DNA from: JAGDZR01 sp049115695
Lineage (GTDB): Bacteria > Bacteroidota > Bacteroidia > Cytophagales > Cyclobacteriaceae
Length of the DNA stretch: 64,000 bases
Reading direction: 5' to 3'
Assembly: GCA_049115695.1 (NCBI GenBank)
Contig: JAGDZR010000005.1
Span: 1-64,000 of the forward strand
Shown here: one piece after another, positions 25,991 to 34,996 of the stretch
How positions within the stretch are numbered: position 1 is the stretch's first letter
How the letters are laid out: every line of letters begins with the position of its first letter
Notes under the pieces: model-generated
What the model was told of the DNA's origin: nothing
What the model saw: only the letters and a program-made list of their open reading frames with translations
The model's database searches: none
Position numbers and translations under genes: made by a program

Positions 25991-28900
25991 TTACAAAGTG
26001 ATGATAAACTTGGATCCTTTTCCTGGCTGACTTTCAGCTCTGATTTCCCATTCCTGAAAATCGGCTATTCGCTTGCAGGTGGCAAGACCAATACCATTGC
26101 CCTGATATTCTTCATTGTGAAGGCGTTTCATAGGACTGAATATCTCCTGGGCGTGCTTTGGATCGAATCCAATGCCATTGTCCTCTACTACAATTTCCGA
26201 GGCTCCATTGTCTTGTCGATGAAAAATGTTGATCCTAGGGGTATTTTCTGCTGGTTGAAATTTTAGAGCGTTTCCTATCAGGTTATAGAACAATTGATAG
26301 ATCTTGATATTGACACCTTCATTGATCGTGGGAAGTTCATCTATGTTTATTTCCGCCTGGCTTTTGTCAATCGTATGCTTGTGGGATGCTAATGCCTTAT
26401 CAACTACTTCATTCAGGTCAATGCCTGTACTCTTGGTTTTATCATTGCCTGCGGAAGCGAACGAAAGTAAATCGTTGATAAGACTCAATGACTGAGCAAC
26501 TGCTACGTCAAGGTGCTTAAGCATATCTGATGTTGTTTCAGAATACTTGTTTTCTGTATCTGCTTTGATGAATGAGGTAATTTGACTGATGTTGCCAATG
26601 GGGCCTTTGAGATCATGCGAAATCATTCTATCATAAGCTTGTAACTCTTCATTCATCTTTTGCAGCTCATCGGTTCTTTCGGCTACCTGTTTTTCAAGGT
26701 TTCTTTTCGTGTGATGATGTGCCTGATTTCGGATATAAACGATCAATAAGATGATTGAGATGATTGAGAAAGAAATGGAGGATTTGAACCAAATTGTATC
26801 CCACCATGGAGCGAGAATGGTCAATTTCACGGAAGCTGGTGAGGCACTTTCGATTCCGGCACTATTTGAGCCTTTTACTTTGAATACATAGCTTCCAGCT
26901 GGCAGATTCGTATAAGTCGCAAAAGTTCTAGTCCCCGCATTAACCCATTCTTTATCAAATCCTTCCATTAGGTATTGAAACCTGTTTTCATCTGGTTTTT
27001 TAAAATCAAGGAGCACAAACTCAAATGAAAATACCCTTTGGGTATAGTCCAAGGTAATTTCATTCGTCTCGGAAATGTGCACATCCAACACACCATTATT
27101 GGCAGGGTTTTGAGATTCGTAAAACAATTGAAAGTCACTAAGTAAAATTCTGGGAGTAACAGCATCACTCACTATTTCTACTGGTTGAAATGAGTTAATT
27201 CCATTGATTCCTCCAAAGAACAAGGCTCCATTCGAAGCTTTGAGAAAAGCAGATGTATTGAATTCATCCGATTGTAATCCATCTTCAGCATCATAATTGG
27301 TAAATGATTTAGAGTCATAATCAAACTGGCTCAATCCCAAATTTGAACTCAACCAGAGTTTGCCCTGATCATCTTCCAGGATTCCATACATGGATTTATT
27401 GGGAAGTCCATCCTTCGGACCGAAAGTTTCGGTTGCCTTATTGCCATCAAACAGACAGAAACCATTGGTCGTTGCTAACCACATTCTATTTTGAGAATCC
27501 CTCAATATGTGTTTAATAATATTTGAAGGTAACCCATCAGATTCGGGTAAAAACTGTTTCCAGCTATTGCTAGCATCAGGCTGGCGAGAATGCATCATCA
27601 ACCCATCTGCAGAGGTTCCTACCCATAATGCGTTTTCTTCTAACAAAAAGCTTGTAATCCTTTTGGCCTGATAAATGGCGCCATCCTGTGGTTGATTGTA
27701 TCGCTTAATGCTATAGTCTTTCTTTGACATTCTATTCAGCCCACCATTGTGCGTTCCGATCCACAGATATTCGTCATCTTCTGCCAGCGCCCTTATGTGA
27801 TCATCACTCAACGAGGATGGATCGTTTGGTTGGTGTTGAAAAGTCTTAAATGTGTTTTTTTCTCGGTCAAATAATGACAGTCCTTGTCTTGTACCTACCC
27901 ATAGCTTGTTGTCATCTGCCGAGATGATGGCCCTAATGTCATTACTTGGCAAGCTTTTGGGATCATTTGGATCATGAAACCACGTCGAATAATCGTTGAT
28001 ATTGGGGTTGTACAAACTCAGCCCCAACGTTGTTCCAATCCAAATTTCATTTGGGGCAGATTCATGAAAACTTCTGATGACGTTCGAGGGTAGACTTTTT
28101 TTGTTTTCTGGATTGTGCCGTATCGTTTGAAATTTGTGCTTTCGCGGATCATAGATGTTGATGCCGTTGAACCTTGTGCCAATCCACACCGCACCATCAA
28201 AATCCTCGAATATGTTGAATACTCTTGAGCCCTTAAAGGACTGATCGAGTAGCGGATTGTTTTGAAATTCAACCCACGAAGGATTCTCTTTGGATTTGGC
28301 GTGGAGCCCTTCTTCCGTTCCTATCCAAAGATTTCCTTTTGAATCCGGTAAGAAATCCGTAATGAATGATGCAGTTTTGAAGTGACTGATCGTTGTTTTG
28401 GAGTTCAAATTGTAACTAAAAAGTTCTTGACTTGAGGTAACCCAGAGGATTTGATCTTTGATTTTGAGTGAGGTAATTGCTGATTTTTCATCAACACCAT
28501 CAATTGAGGCGCAAGGGTAAAATTTCCCTTCCTGACCATTGTACTTTATCAGCCCATCAAACCTGGTTCCAATCCAAACATTTCCATCCTCGTCTGGAGC
28601 CATGCAGACGATGTTGTCGCTTGTCAATCCATCGGATTCATTTTCTGAATAAAAGTCAAATAGATCTGAGACTCTATTGTATTTATATAATCCTCCGCTT
28701 GTGCTAATCCAGATTGCGCCATTGCCATCTTCGATGATGTCTGTAATATTTTTATTGTCAAAAGCTTCAGCTTCTTGATGGAATTGCTTCTTTGTGAATA
28801 ACTCCGTTGATTGATCATAGAGAAAAAGGCCATTCCCTATTGTGCCCACCCAGAGAAATCCATCCGTATCCTCATGAAGTACAGTTACAAAATTGACGGT

Positions 28901-29155
28901 CTGTGAACTCTCATTGTTCGAATTGAACCCGAACATGGTGAATTTTTTACCATCATAGCGGGTTAAACCATCTTCCGTTCCAATCCAAATAAACCCTTTG
29001 CTATCCTGAGCAATAGAGCGGATTGTATTTTGCGAAAGCCCACTTGAATTATTGATATTCTTGAAACGTACTGAGGATTGGGAGAATTGAGCCTTACTTG
29101 TCGTAAAACTGAACACTCCTACAATCAGTAAAACAAGGCAAAAGCGATTATTCAT
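25991..29155 (-). CDS. two-component propeller sensor histidine kinase (HTCS-like, without REC/AraC)
   Basis: 1054 residues. Signal peptide, then about 14 Reg_prop repeats (W-I/V-G-T-x-x-G-L) making two seven-bladed propellers (about 40-715), a Y_Y_Y domain (about 720-790), one membrane helix (about 797-817), a dimerisation helix with the phospho-acceptor His near residue 847 (MISHDLKGPIGN), and an HATPase domain with VEDNGIGFDPKHAQ and GNGIGLATCKRI at the end. Bacteroides hybrid systems continue into REC and AraC domains; this one stops after the ATPase and needs a separate regulator. It lies 0.17 kb upstream of the SusC gene in the same orientation. Confidence 0.92.
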   Translation of the reverse strand: MNNRFCLVLLIVGVFSFTTSKAQFSQSSVRFKNINNSSGLSQNTIRSIAQDSKGFIWIGTEDGLTRYDGKKFTMFGFNSNNESSQTVNFVTVLHEDTDGFLWVGTIGNGLFLYDQSTELFTKKQFHQEAEAFDNKNITDIIEDGNGAIWISTSGGLYKYNRVSDLFDFYSENESDGLTSDNIVCMAPDEDGNVWIGTRFDGLIKYNGQEGKFYPCASIDGVDEKSAITSLKIKDQILWVTSSQELFSYNLNSKTTISHFKTASFITDFLPDSKGNLWIGTEEGLHAKSKENPSWVEFQNNPLLDQSFKGSRVFNIFEDFDGAVWIGTRFNGINIYDPRKHKFQTIRHNPENKKSLPSNVIRSFHESAPNEIWIGTTLGLSLYNPNINDYSTWFHDPNDPKSLPSNDIRAIISADDNKLWVGTRQGLSLFDREKNTFKTFQHQPNDPSSLSDDHIRALAEDDEYLWIGTHNGGLNRMSKKDYSIKRYNQPQDGAIYQAKRITSFLLEENALWVGTSADGLMMHSRQPDASNSWKQFLPESDGLPSNIIKHILRDSQNRMWLATTNGFCLFDGNKATETFGPKDGLPNKSMYGILEDDQGKLWLSSNLGLSQFDYDSKSFTNYDAEDGLQSDEFNTSAFLKASNGALFFGGINGINSFQPVEIVSDAVTPRILLSDFQLFYESQNPANNGVLDVHISETNEITLDYTQRVFSFEFVLLDFKKPDENRFQYLMEGFDKEWVNAGTRTFATYTNLPAGSYVFKVKGSNSAGIESASPASVKLTILAPWWDTIWFKSSISFSIISIILLIVYIRNQAHHHTKRNLEKQVAERTDELQKMNEELQAYDRMISHDLKGPIGNISQITSFIKADTENKYSETTSDMLKHLDVAVAQSLSLINDLLSFASAGNDKTKSTGIDLNEVVDKALASHKHTIDKSQAEINIDELPTINEGVNIKIYQLFYNLIGNALKFQPAENTPRINIFHRQDNGASEIVVEDNGIGFDPKHAQEIFSPMKRLHNEEYQGNGIGLATCKRIADFQEWEIRAESQPGKGSKFIITL

Positions 29156-29271
29156 AGATGGGATAGGTGAGGATACAATTTCATACGTTTTGCTAATAAA
29201 TCAAAAGAATAATGGTTGAAGGAATGATTTTGGAGTTGGACTGGTAAATAACTTTTATGCCGGGAATCTCG

Positions 29272-29279
29272 TATCTTTG
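29272..29279 (+). promoter_or_regulatory. -7 box upstream of the first HYC_CC_PP gene
   Basis: TATCTTTG exactly matches TAnnTTTG and lies 9 bases before the start codon at 29289, implying a very short leader. No TTG at the expected -33 position. Confidence 0.4.
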
Positions 29280-29288
29280 CTCTACTGA

Positions 29289-29672
29289 ATGAACTTGGTT
29301 AAATCCATATTGAATAGCCTATTGGTTATTACGCTGCTGATGAGCTCTGCTGGAATGTCCCTAAGTAAACATTATTGCTTGGGGAGATTGATGAGTGTGG
29401 CTGTCAATGAGCAAGCTGATAACTGCACGGAAGGCATGAGTGAAGAAATGCCCTGTTGTGAAGATGAAGTTGATTTAATCAAAACGGATGATTTCAGTGG
29501 AGTCGGCAAATTGGATTTGGATCCACCAGTGAGTTACATCACCGTTGCAGCTTACCTGTCCATCAATTCTGAATTAGTATTGATGGATGTGGATAAAACG
29601 CCAAAAATCAACCCTTCTCCTCCCTTACCTTTAAAGAATGATCAATCAATACTTCAGGTATATTTAATTTGA
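29289..29672 (+). CDS. HYC_CC_PP family small periplasmic protein (first copy)
   Basis: 127 residues. Signal-like N-terminus followed by the family hallmarks in order: KHYCLG, a later C-x..MPCCED, a run PSPPLP near the end, and a hydrophobic C-terminus (LQVYLI). The family name comes from these motifs; function is unknown, but the genes are usually beside copper transport genes, and His/Cys/Met-rich composition suggests metal binding. It opens the segment encoding a TonB-dependent receptor and a secreted HMA protein. A second copy opens the Cus-type pump segment at 34507. Confidence 0.85.
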   Translation: MNLVKSILNSLLVITLLMSSAGMSLSKHYCLGRLMSVAVNEQADNCTEGMSEEMPCCEDEVDLIKTDDFSGVGKLDLDPPVSYITVAAYLSINSELVLMDVDKTPKINPSPPLPLKNDQSILQVYLI

Positions 29673-29725
29673 AATTGACATAGTGTTTACGGTTGTTCTT
29701 TGTTGAACTTTTACTATGTCAAATC

Positions 29726-31921
29726 ATGTTCAAATCATATTATATATTCTTCGTTTTATTCATTCCACTGCTGGTTAATGCTCAGCAAATCTCGGGTATG
29801 GTTATAGATGAAACCAATACTCCGCTCATTGGGGCCACTTTACAAATAGCCAACTCTTCAGTTGGCGTGATATCAGATATTAATGGTGCTTTTCAATTAG
29901 CGGCTAAACCAGGAGATTTAATTTTAGTCAGTTTTGTTGGATACAAAGCAGACACTATTGAAATCAAATCCATGGACCCTATTCAGATCGCAATGCAACC
30001 TGCTGAAGGTGAGCTGGAGGCGGTGGTGATCAAATCTGAAACGACTTTTATTGATAACCTGGAGCCCATAACCAATGAAATCATACTGGAAAGTGAGTTG
30101 TTAAAAGCCGCTTGTTGCAACTTGTCTGAATCATTCGAAACAAATGCTTCAGTGGATGTGTCTTTTACGGATGCTGTTTCAGGTGCTCGAACGATTAAGA
30201 TGCTGGGACTGGATGGCAGATATGTACAGATCATCCGTGAGAATATACCCCATGTTAGAGGGCTGAACAGTCGGTATGGGATCAGTTTTGTTCCAGGAAC
30301 ATGGATGCAGTCCATCGATGTTGGAAAAGGAGCAGGCAGTGTGGTAAATGGGTTTGAATCGATGGTGGGGCAAATCAACCTTGAATTCAAAAAGCCCGAA
30401 ATAAGTGAGCGACTTTATCTCAATGCATATGTCAATTCCTTTGGCAGGTCTGAATTGAATGTAAATGTTGCGGCACAATTGAATGATAGGTGGAGTACAG
30501 CGATGCTAACACATGCCAATTACCTGCCTACCTCAATTGATAGAAACAGCGATGGTTTTCTGGACCTGCCCCAGTCTCGTCAGATTAACCTGCTGAATCG
30601 CTATAAGTATCAGGGAGATCGCATCAACTCTCAAATAGGTATCAACTTTATGTTGGATGAAAAAGCCGGAGGGCAAGCCGGATTTGGATTTGGTGACGAC
30701 TTCCGATCCAGCCCATTGTATGGTTTTGTAAACAACACAATGCGTGCCGAACTATTTGGGAAATTGGGCATACTTTATCCAAAGAAACCTTATCAGGGAT
30801 GGGGATTTATTTATTCAATAAGCATGATCCAAATGGATGGCGGATTTGGCCGTAATCCTTACAAGGCCGAGGAAAAGTCTGTCTATTTGAATGCGATTCA
30901 TCAAAACATCATTGGGAGTAGCTTTCATCAGTACAAGACGGGTGGAAATTTACAGGTGAATCTGTTTGATGAACAATATCAAACCTTCAATACGGATCGC
31001 AATGAGGTAGTTCCGGGTGGTTTTTTTGAATATTCCTATTTGCCATCAGACCAATTGTCTTTGGTGATTGGTAATCGAATAGACATTCATAATTTGTACG
31101 GCTTGTATTGGGTGCCGAGGATACACCTGAGATATGAACTGTTGACAGGGACCACATTGAGATATTCAATTGGCAAGGGATACCGGACGCCATATGCACT
31201 GATGGATAATTTGCAAATTTTGAATTCTGCAAGACAGATAAGCTTTACAGAGGAGTTGTTGCCTGAAATTTCCTGGAACACTGGAGTGAGCCTTAATTCT
31301 AACATGAACCTTGGAGGGCTGCCAACAAATTTAGCTGTGGATTATTTCTACACCGGCTTTACCAATCAATTGGTGGCGGACATGGATAGTGATCACAATC
31401 AGGTAGTATTCTCTAACCTTAACGGCGACTCATATTCGCATAGCTTTCAGACACAATTGAGCGCCAGTCCTTTTGCAGGAATAGATTTTAAAACTGCTTA
31501 CAAGTACTATGATGTCAGGCAAACGATAGGAGGGGAGTTAAGACATCTTCCTTTTTTGGCTCAACATAGGTTTTTTGCGAATGCAGCTTATGCCACAAAA
31601 TACGAAAAGTGGAAAGCAGATATTACCTGGCAATGGAGAGGTAAATCCAGATTGCCAAATATGCTGGACTATGATGGACCCGCACGGGAGTTTCAAAATC
31701 AATCTCCAGCCTATTCATTGATCAATATGCAGATAAGTAGAGGTTTTAGGAAGGGCAGTGTCTATTTAGGAGCGGAGAATTTGTTGGATTTCAGACAGCA
31801 AGATCCGATTGTAGATGTGGACAATCCATTTGGTGAGTATTTTGATGCTTCTATGGTTTGGGGACCAGTTGCAGGTAGGGTAATTTATGCGGGATTTAGA
31901 TATAAAATTAAAAAGAGATAG
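29726..31921 (+). CDS. TonB-dependent outer-membrane receptor of the copper island
   Basis: 731 residues from the ATG at 29726, which gives the signal peptide MFKSYYIFFVLFIPLLVNAQ; a longer frame from 29693 lacks this fit. N-terminal CarboxypepD_reg-like domain (about 22-105, ISGMVIDETNTPLIGATL), plug domain (about 120-225, with GLDGRYVQIIRENIPHVRG and VVNGFESMVGQINLEF), and a barrel ending FRYKIKKR. It carries an AACCNLSESFETN motif in the plug, where an exposed Cys pair is unusual. Followed two bases later by a secreted HMA protein, so a metal or metallophore ligand is likely but unproved. Confidence 0.9.
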   Translation: MFKSYYIFFVLFIPLLVNAQQISGMVIDETNTPLIGATLQIANSSVGVISDINGAFQLAAKPGDLILVSFVGYKADTIEIKSMDPIQIAMQPAEGELEAVVIKSETTFIDNLEPITNEIILESELLKAACCNLSESFETNASVDVSFTDAVSGARTIKMLGLDGRYVQIIRENIPHVRGLNSRYGISFVPGTWMQSIDVGKGAGSVVNGFESMVGQINLEFKKPEISERLYLNAYVNSFGRSELNVNVAAQLNDRWSTAMLTHANYLPTSIDRNSDGFLDLPQSRQINLLNRYKYQGDRINSQIGINFMLDEKAGGQAGFGFGDDFRSSPLYGFVNNTMRAELFGKLGILYPKKPYQGWGFIYSISMIQMDGGFGRNPYKAEEKSVYLNAIHQNIIGSSFHQYKTGGNLQVNLFDEQYQTFNTDRNEVVPGGFFEYSYLPSDQLSLVIGNRIDIHNLYGLYWVPRIHLRYELLTGTTLRYSIGKGYRTPYALMDNLQILNSARQISFTEELLPEISWNTGVSLNSNMNLGGLPTNLAVDYFYTGFTNQLVADMDSDHNQVVFSNLNGDSYSHSFQTQLSASPFAGIDFKTAYKYYDVRQTIGGELRHLPFLAQHRFFANAAYATKYEKWKADITWQWRGKSRLPNMLDYDGPAREFQNQSPAYSLINMQISRGFRKGSVYLGAENLLDFRQQDPIVDVDNPFGEYFDASMVWGPVAGRVIYAGFRYKIKKR

Positions 31922-31923
31922 AT

Positions 31924-32304
31924 ATGAAATATGTAGCAACCATAATGGCAACATTGGTGGTATTTGTGGCCAACGCCCAAAAGCAGCCAGTAGCGGTTAA
32001 AGGAGGTTATCAAATTGATGTACAAACCTCTGCCATTTGTGAAATGTGCAAGGAGACCTTAGAGTACGACCTTGCTTTTGAAAAAGGAGTGAAGAGTTCG
32101 GATCTAAACCTGGAGAATAAGGTAATCAGTGTGGTTTATAATCCCAAAAAAACAACTGCTGAGGAGATCAGAACAAGAATTTCGAAAGTGGGGTATCATG
32201 CAGATGATATCCAGAGAGATGCTGAAGCTTATGAGAAATTGCCAGACTGTTGCAAGGATGGAGCACATGGAAGTCCAACGGAGCAAAAGGCACATCATCA
32301 TTGA
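31924..32304 (+). CDS. secreted heavy-metal-associated (HMA) domain protein
   Basis: 126 residues. Signal peptide (MKYVATIMATLVVFVANA), an HMA fold (about 27-95) with the metal-binding CEMC and the usual helix/strand spacing to KVGYHADD, then a C-terminal tail with a CC pair and four histidines (GAHGSPTEQKAHHH). Periplasmic copper binding or transfer is the likely role. Its start lies two bases after the receptor stop, so both are probably one transcript. Confidence 0.88.
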   Translation: MKYVATIMATLVVFVANAQKQPVAVKGGYQIDVQTSAICEMCKETLEYDLAFEKGVKSSDLNLENKVISVVYNPKKTTAEEIRTRISKVGYHADDIQRDAEAYEKLPDCCKDGAHGSPTEQKAHHH

Positions 32305-32382
32305 TGTCGCCACGCATACACTAAAGGGCTATTGAAAAACTTCAAGCAAGAAATAACGGTTCAAAAAGGAAAATTGAAATAA

Positions 32383-33126
32383 ATGCATAAAGGAATAATC
32401 ATTTTTATTGGTGTGGTCATGATGGCTTGTACGCCAAAACCAACTGCTCAGGAGGTAGTTGATGCAGCAATAAACGCAGCAGGTTTAACTTCCATCCATT
32501 CCTCGAAAGGATCATTTGATTTTAGGGACAAGTCCTATGAGTTTAGGCGGCAAGATGGATTGTTTATTTACTCAAGGATTCAGTCCGATTCTACAGGTGC
32601 TATCATCAGGGATGTTTATTCCAATAATGGACTTGAACGATTTATCAACGACACCATTGCTGAGATTAGTGATGAGAAGCGAAGTGCCTATGCTAATTCC
32701 GTCAATAGTGTAATATATTTTGCCTTTTTACCCCTTTGGTTAAACGATGAGGCAGTGAATAAACTATATGTTGGTGAAGAACTCATCAACGGAAAGGCCT
32801 TTCATAAAGTTAGCGTGACCTTCCAACAAGAAGGAGGCGGTAAAGATTTTGAGGATGTCTTTCTCTATTGGTTTGATAAGGAAGATTACAGCACAGATTT
32901 TATCGCCTATAGCTATATCACTGACGGAGGGGGAGTGAGGTTTAGAGAAGCATATAATGCTCGTAAAGTGAATGGGGTAATCGTTCAGGACTACCGTAAC
33001 TATAAGCCGAAAGATAAAAACAGTGATTTGATGGAGATAGGTAAAGCGTTCGACGCAGGAGAGCTTGAATTGCTTTCGACCATTGACCTAAAGAATGTAG
33101 AAATCTCAAGTTCAATGAATGAGTAG
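32383..33126 (+). CDS. DUF6503-family lipoprotein
   Basis: 247 residues. Short lipoprotein signal (MHKGIIIFIGVVMMAC, lipobox VMMAC). The body is a repetitive antiparallel beta sheet resembling LolA/LppX-like half-barrels (RDVYSNNGLERFI, INGKAFHKVSV, YWFDKEDYSTDFIAYSY, ARKVNGVIVQDYRNY), consistent with DUF6503 of Bacteroidetes. Function unknown; the fold would suit carrying a lipid or another hydrophobic ligand. Its last 8 bases overlap the next gene, so the two are coupled. Confidence 0.75.
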   Translation: MHKGIIIFIGVVMMACTPKPTAQEVVDAAINAAGLTSIHSSKGSFDFRDKSYEFRRQDGLFIYSRIQSDSTGAIIRDVYSNNGLERFINDTIAEISDEKRSAYANSVNSVIYFAFLPLWLNDEAVNKLYVGEELINGKAFHKVSVTFQQEGGGKDFEDVFLYWFDKEDYSTDFIAYSYITDGGGVRFREAYNARKVNGVIVQDYRNYKPKDKNSDLMEIGKAFDAGELELLSTIDLKNVEISSSMNE

Positions 33127-33685
33127 CACGCTTGCCATAAAGAATATGGTATGTGATCGCTGTATCGAAGCTGTCAGACAAATTTTAATTGATTTGGATG
33201 TGCGTTTCGATATTGTCGGTCTTGGAACAGTCAAGGTAGAGCAAGAATTGACGAAAGCCAAAAGGGAAAAGTTATCACAATGTCTTCATGATCGTGGGTT
33301 TGAATTATTGGAGGACAAGCTATCTCAAAGAATTTCGCAAATTAAGACTGTTATTATCGAACAGATTCATCAAAGCGGAAATGCACTAAATGTTAATTAT
33401 TCAACCCTTATTGCTGAAAAAGTCGGGCGAGATTATACGGCATTGAGTAAGCTCTTTTCTTCAATAGAGGGGATTACCATAGAAAGATTTATCCTCAAGC
33501 ATAAAATCGAAAAAGTAAAAGAACTCATCGTGTATGATGAGTTAACGCTTTCGGAAATAGCCCATAAACTAAATTATAGTAGTGTCGCTCATCTTTCTTC
33601 CCAGTTTAAAAAGGAAACAGGAATGACACCCTCGGCTTTCAGAAATTTGGGCAATAGTATGAGAAGAAAATTGGATGCACTCTGA
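33119..33685 (+). CDS. AraC-family regulator with N-terminal HMA-like metal-binding domain
   Basis: 188 residues. N-terminal ~65 residues form an HMA-like ferredoxin fold with MVCDRC, matching the M-x-C-x-x-C copper site; the C-terminal half (about 105-180) is an AraC helix-turn-helix (SALSKLF-like first HTH, LTLSEIAHKLNYSSVAHLSSQFKKETGMTPSAFR second HTH). Candidate one-component copper sensor for the island, because no CsoR, CueR or CopY gene is in the window. The gene overlaps the DUF6503 gene by 8 bases. Sensing and target sites are inference. Confidence 0.85.
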   Translation: MSSTLAIKNMVCDRCIEAVRQILIDLDVRFDIVGLGTVKVEQELTKAKREKLSQCLHDRGFELLEDKLSQRISQIKTVIIEQIHQSGNALNVNYSTLIAEKVGRDYTALSKLFSSIEGITIERFILKHKIEKVKELIVYDELTLSEIAHKLNYSSVAHLSSQFKKETGMTPSAFRNLGNSMRRKLDAL

Positions 33686-33772
33686 CCGAATCTTGTAAAT
33701 CAATACCCGAATTCTGTAAGACATTTCAGCTGCGCTATTGAAACATTTGTATTGTAATCAAAATTTGAAATT

Positions 33773-34447
33773 ATGAATACAATTCAAGTAGAAACTGATA
33801 TGCATTGTACAAGCTGTTTGGACAAACTATCACCACATCTGAATGGAGATGCCAAAATCAAAGAATGGTCTGCAAATCTCGATCAAAATACGAAAATGCT
33901 GACCTTGAGTGGTGAAGAAATCTCTGAGGAATACATTGCCTCCATTTTAAACAAAGAGGGGTATAAGATTATTAATGGGGAGCATGAAAAGGCAATGTCG
34001 AACAAGGTTGACTGGCGAAATATCAAGAGCTGGAGACGAGCTTCATTTAATACACTAAATTGTTTGATTGGTTGCTCAATTGGCGATTTTGGAATGATAA
34101 TCTATTTGCAAGCTTATCATCCACAAACCAGCATGATGTGGCAAATGATTTTGGCGATTATAGCCGGACTCACTACTTCGATAATGCTAGAAACCATATT
34201 ATTGAAATATCGTGAGCGTTTTAGTTGGTCATTGGCGCTGAAAACTGCTTTTGGTATGTCATTCATTTCAATGGTGGGTATGGAAATCGCTATGAATACA
34301 ACGGACTTTATGGTAACTGGAGGTAAGGCAGCATTTGATAACCCGACATATTGGATGGCTTTGATTTTCGCAATGGTTGTTGGTTTCCTGGCACCTTTGC
34401 CGTACAATTATTATAAATTGGAGAAGTACAATAAATCCTGTCATTAG
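33773..34447 (+). CDS. HMA-DUF4396 membrane protein
   Basis: 224 residues. N-terminal HMA-like domain (about 1-75, metal site HCTSC) fused to a four-helix DUF4396 membrane domain (about 85-215) with NTLNCLIGCSIGDFGMII, LLKYRERFSW and the Met-rich MSFISMVGMEIAMNTTDFM. Several membrane Met, Cys and His residues could form a copper path. The domain is known in Bacteroidetes and Proteobacteria without a settled function. Its position between the copper regulator and the efflux genes supports a metal role. Confidence 0.8.
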   Translation: MNTIQVETDMHCTSCLDKLSPHLNGDAKIKEWSANLDQNTKMLTLSGEEISEEYIASILNKEGYKIINGEHEKAMSNKVDWRNIKSWRRASFNTLNCLIGCSIGDFGMIIYLQAYHPQTSMMWQMILAIIAGLTTSIMLETILLKYRERFSWSLALKTAFGMSFISMVGMEIAMNTTDFMVTGGKAAFDNPTYWMALIFAMVVGFLAPLPYNYYKLEKYNKSCH

Positions 34448-34506
34448 GGAATGGCATTGCTACCAAATGATTTCTCAATGGATGAATTAGTAAGTATCTT
34501 GCATCT

Positions 34507-34911
34507 GTGAAAAGACTGCTTTCCATATCATTAAGTTTGTTAATGCTATTTGGCAATTTAGGATTGAGCATGGCTACCCACTATTGTGGAGGAACTATTG
34601 CGGAGATTGAAATGGCCATGGGCAAAGCAGATGTGGGATGTGGAATGGAAGAATCAGCTGCTACAGAGGAAGGCTTTTTAATCACAAAGCAGCGCTGTTG
34701 TCAAGATAAGTATCTCAAGTTGAGTTTGGAAGATGATTTCAGAACTCATGTAAATGCAGTTGAAGTTAGCCCGTCACTTTTGGTCAAACTGGCTGATAGT
34801 TTTCACAACAGCGTTACAATATATCGTAATACGGATAAAACGGTTTCCGATCGCTCTCCCCCAATAGTCAATCAGAATAGGCGAGTTCTGCTACAGATTT
34901 TCATTATTTGA
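34507..34911 (+). CDS. HYC_CC_PP family small periplasmic protein (second copy)
   Basis: 134 residues. Signal sequence MKRLLSISLSLLMLFGNLGLSMA, then THYCGG, a Met/Glu-rich stretch with VGCGME, KQRCCQDK, SPP and a terminal LLQIFII: the same motif order as the protein at 29289, with low identity elsewhere. It stands 85 bases ahead of the CusA gene. Two copies in one island, each opening a different sub-operon, suggest a shared periplasmic accessory role. Confidence 0.85.
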   Translation: MKRLLSISLSLLMLFGNLGLSMATHYCGGTIAEIEMAMGKADVGCGMEESAATEEGFLITKQRCCQDKYLKLSLEDDFRTHVNAVEVSPSLLVKLADSFHNSVTIYRNTDKTVSDRSPPIVNQNRRVLLQIFII

Positions 34912-34996
34912 TACCATACATATAGCAGACTATTTTGGTCTGCTCATGGACAAACTTTGTCCGGCATTTAATCTTCGTTGAGATTGATTTAGTGAT

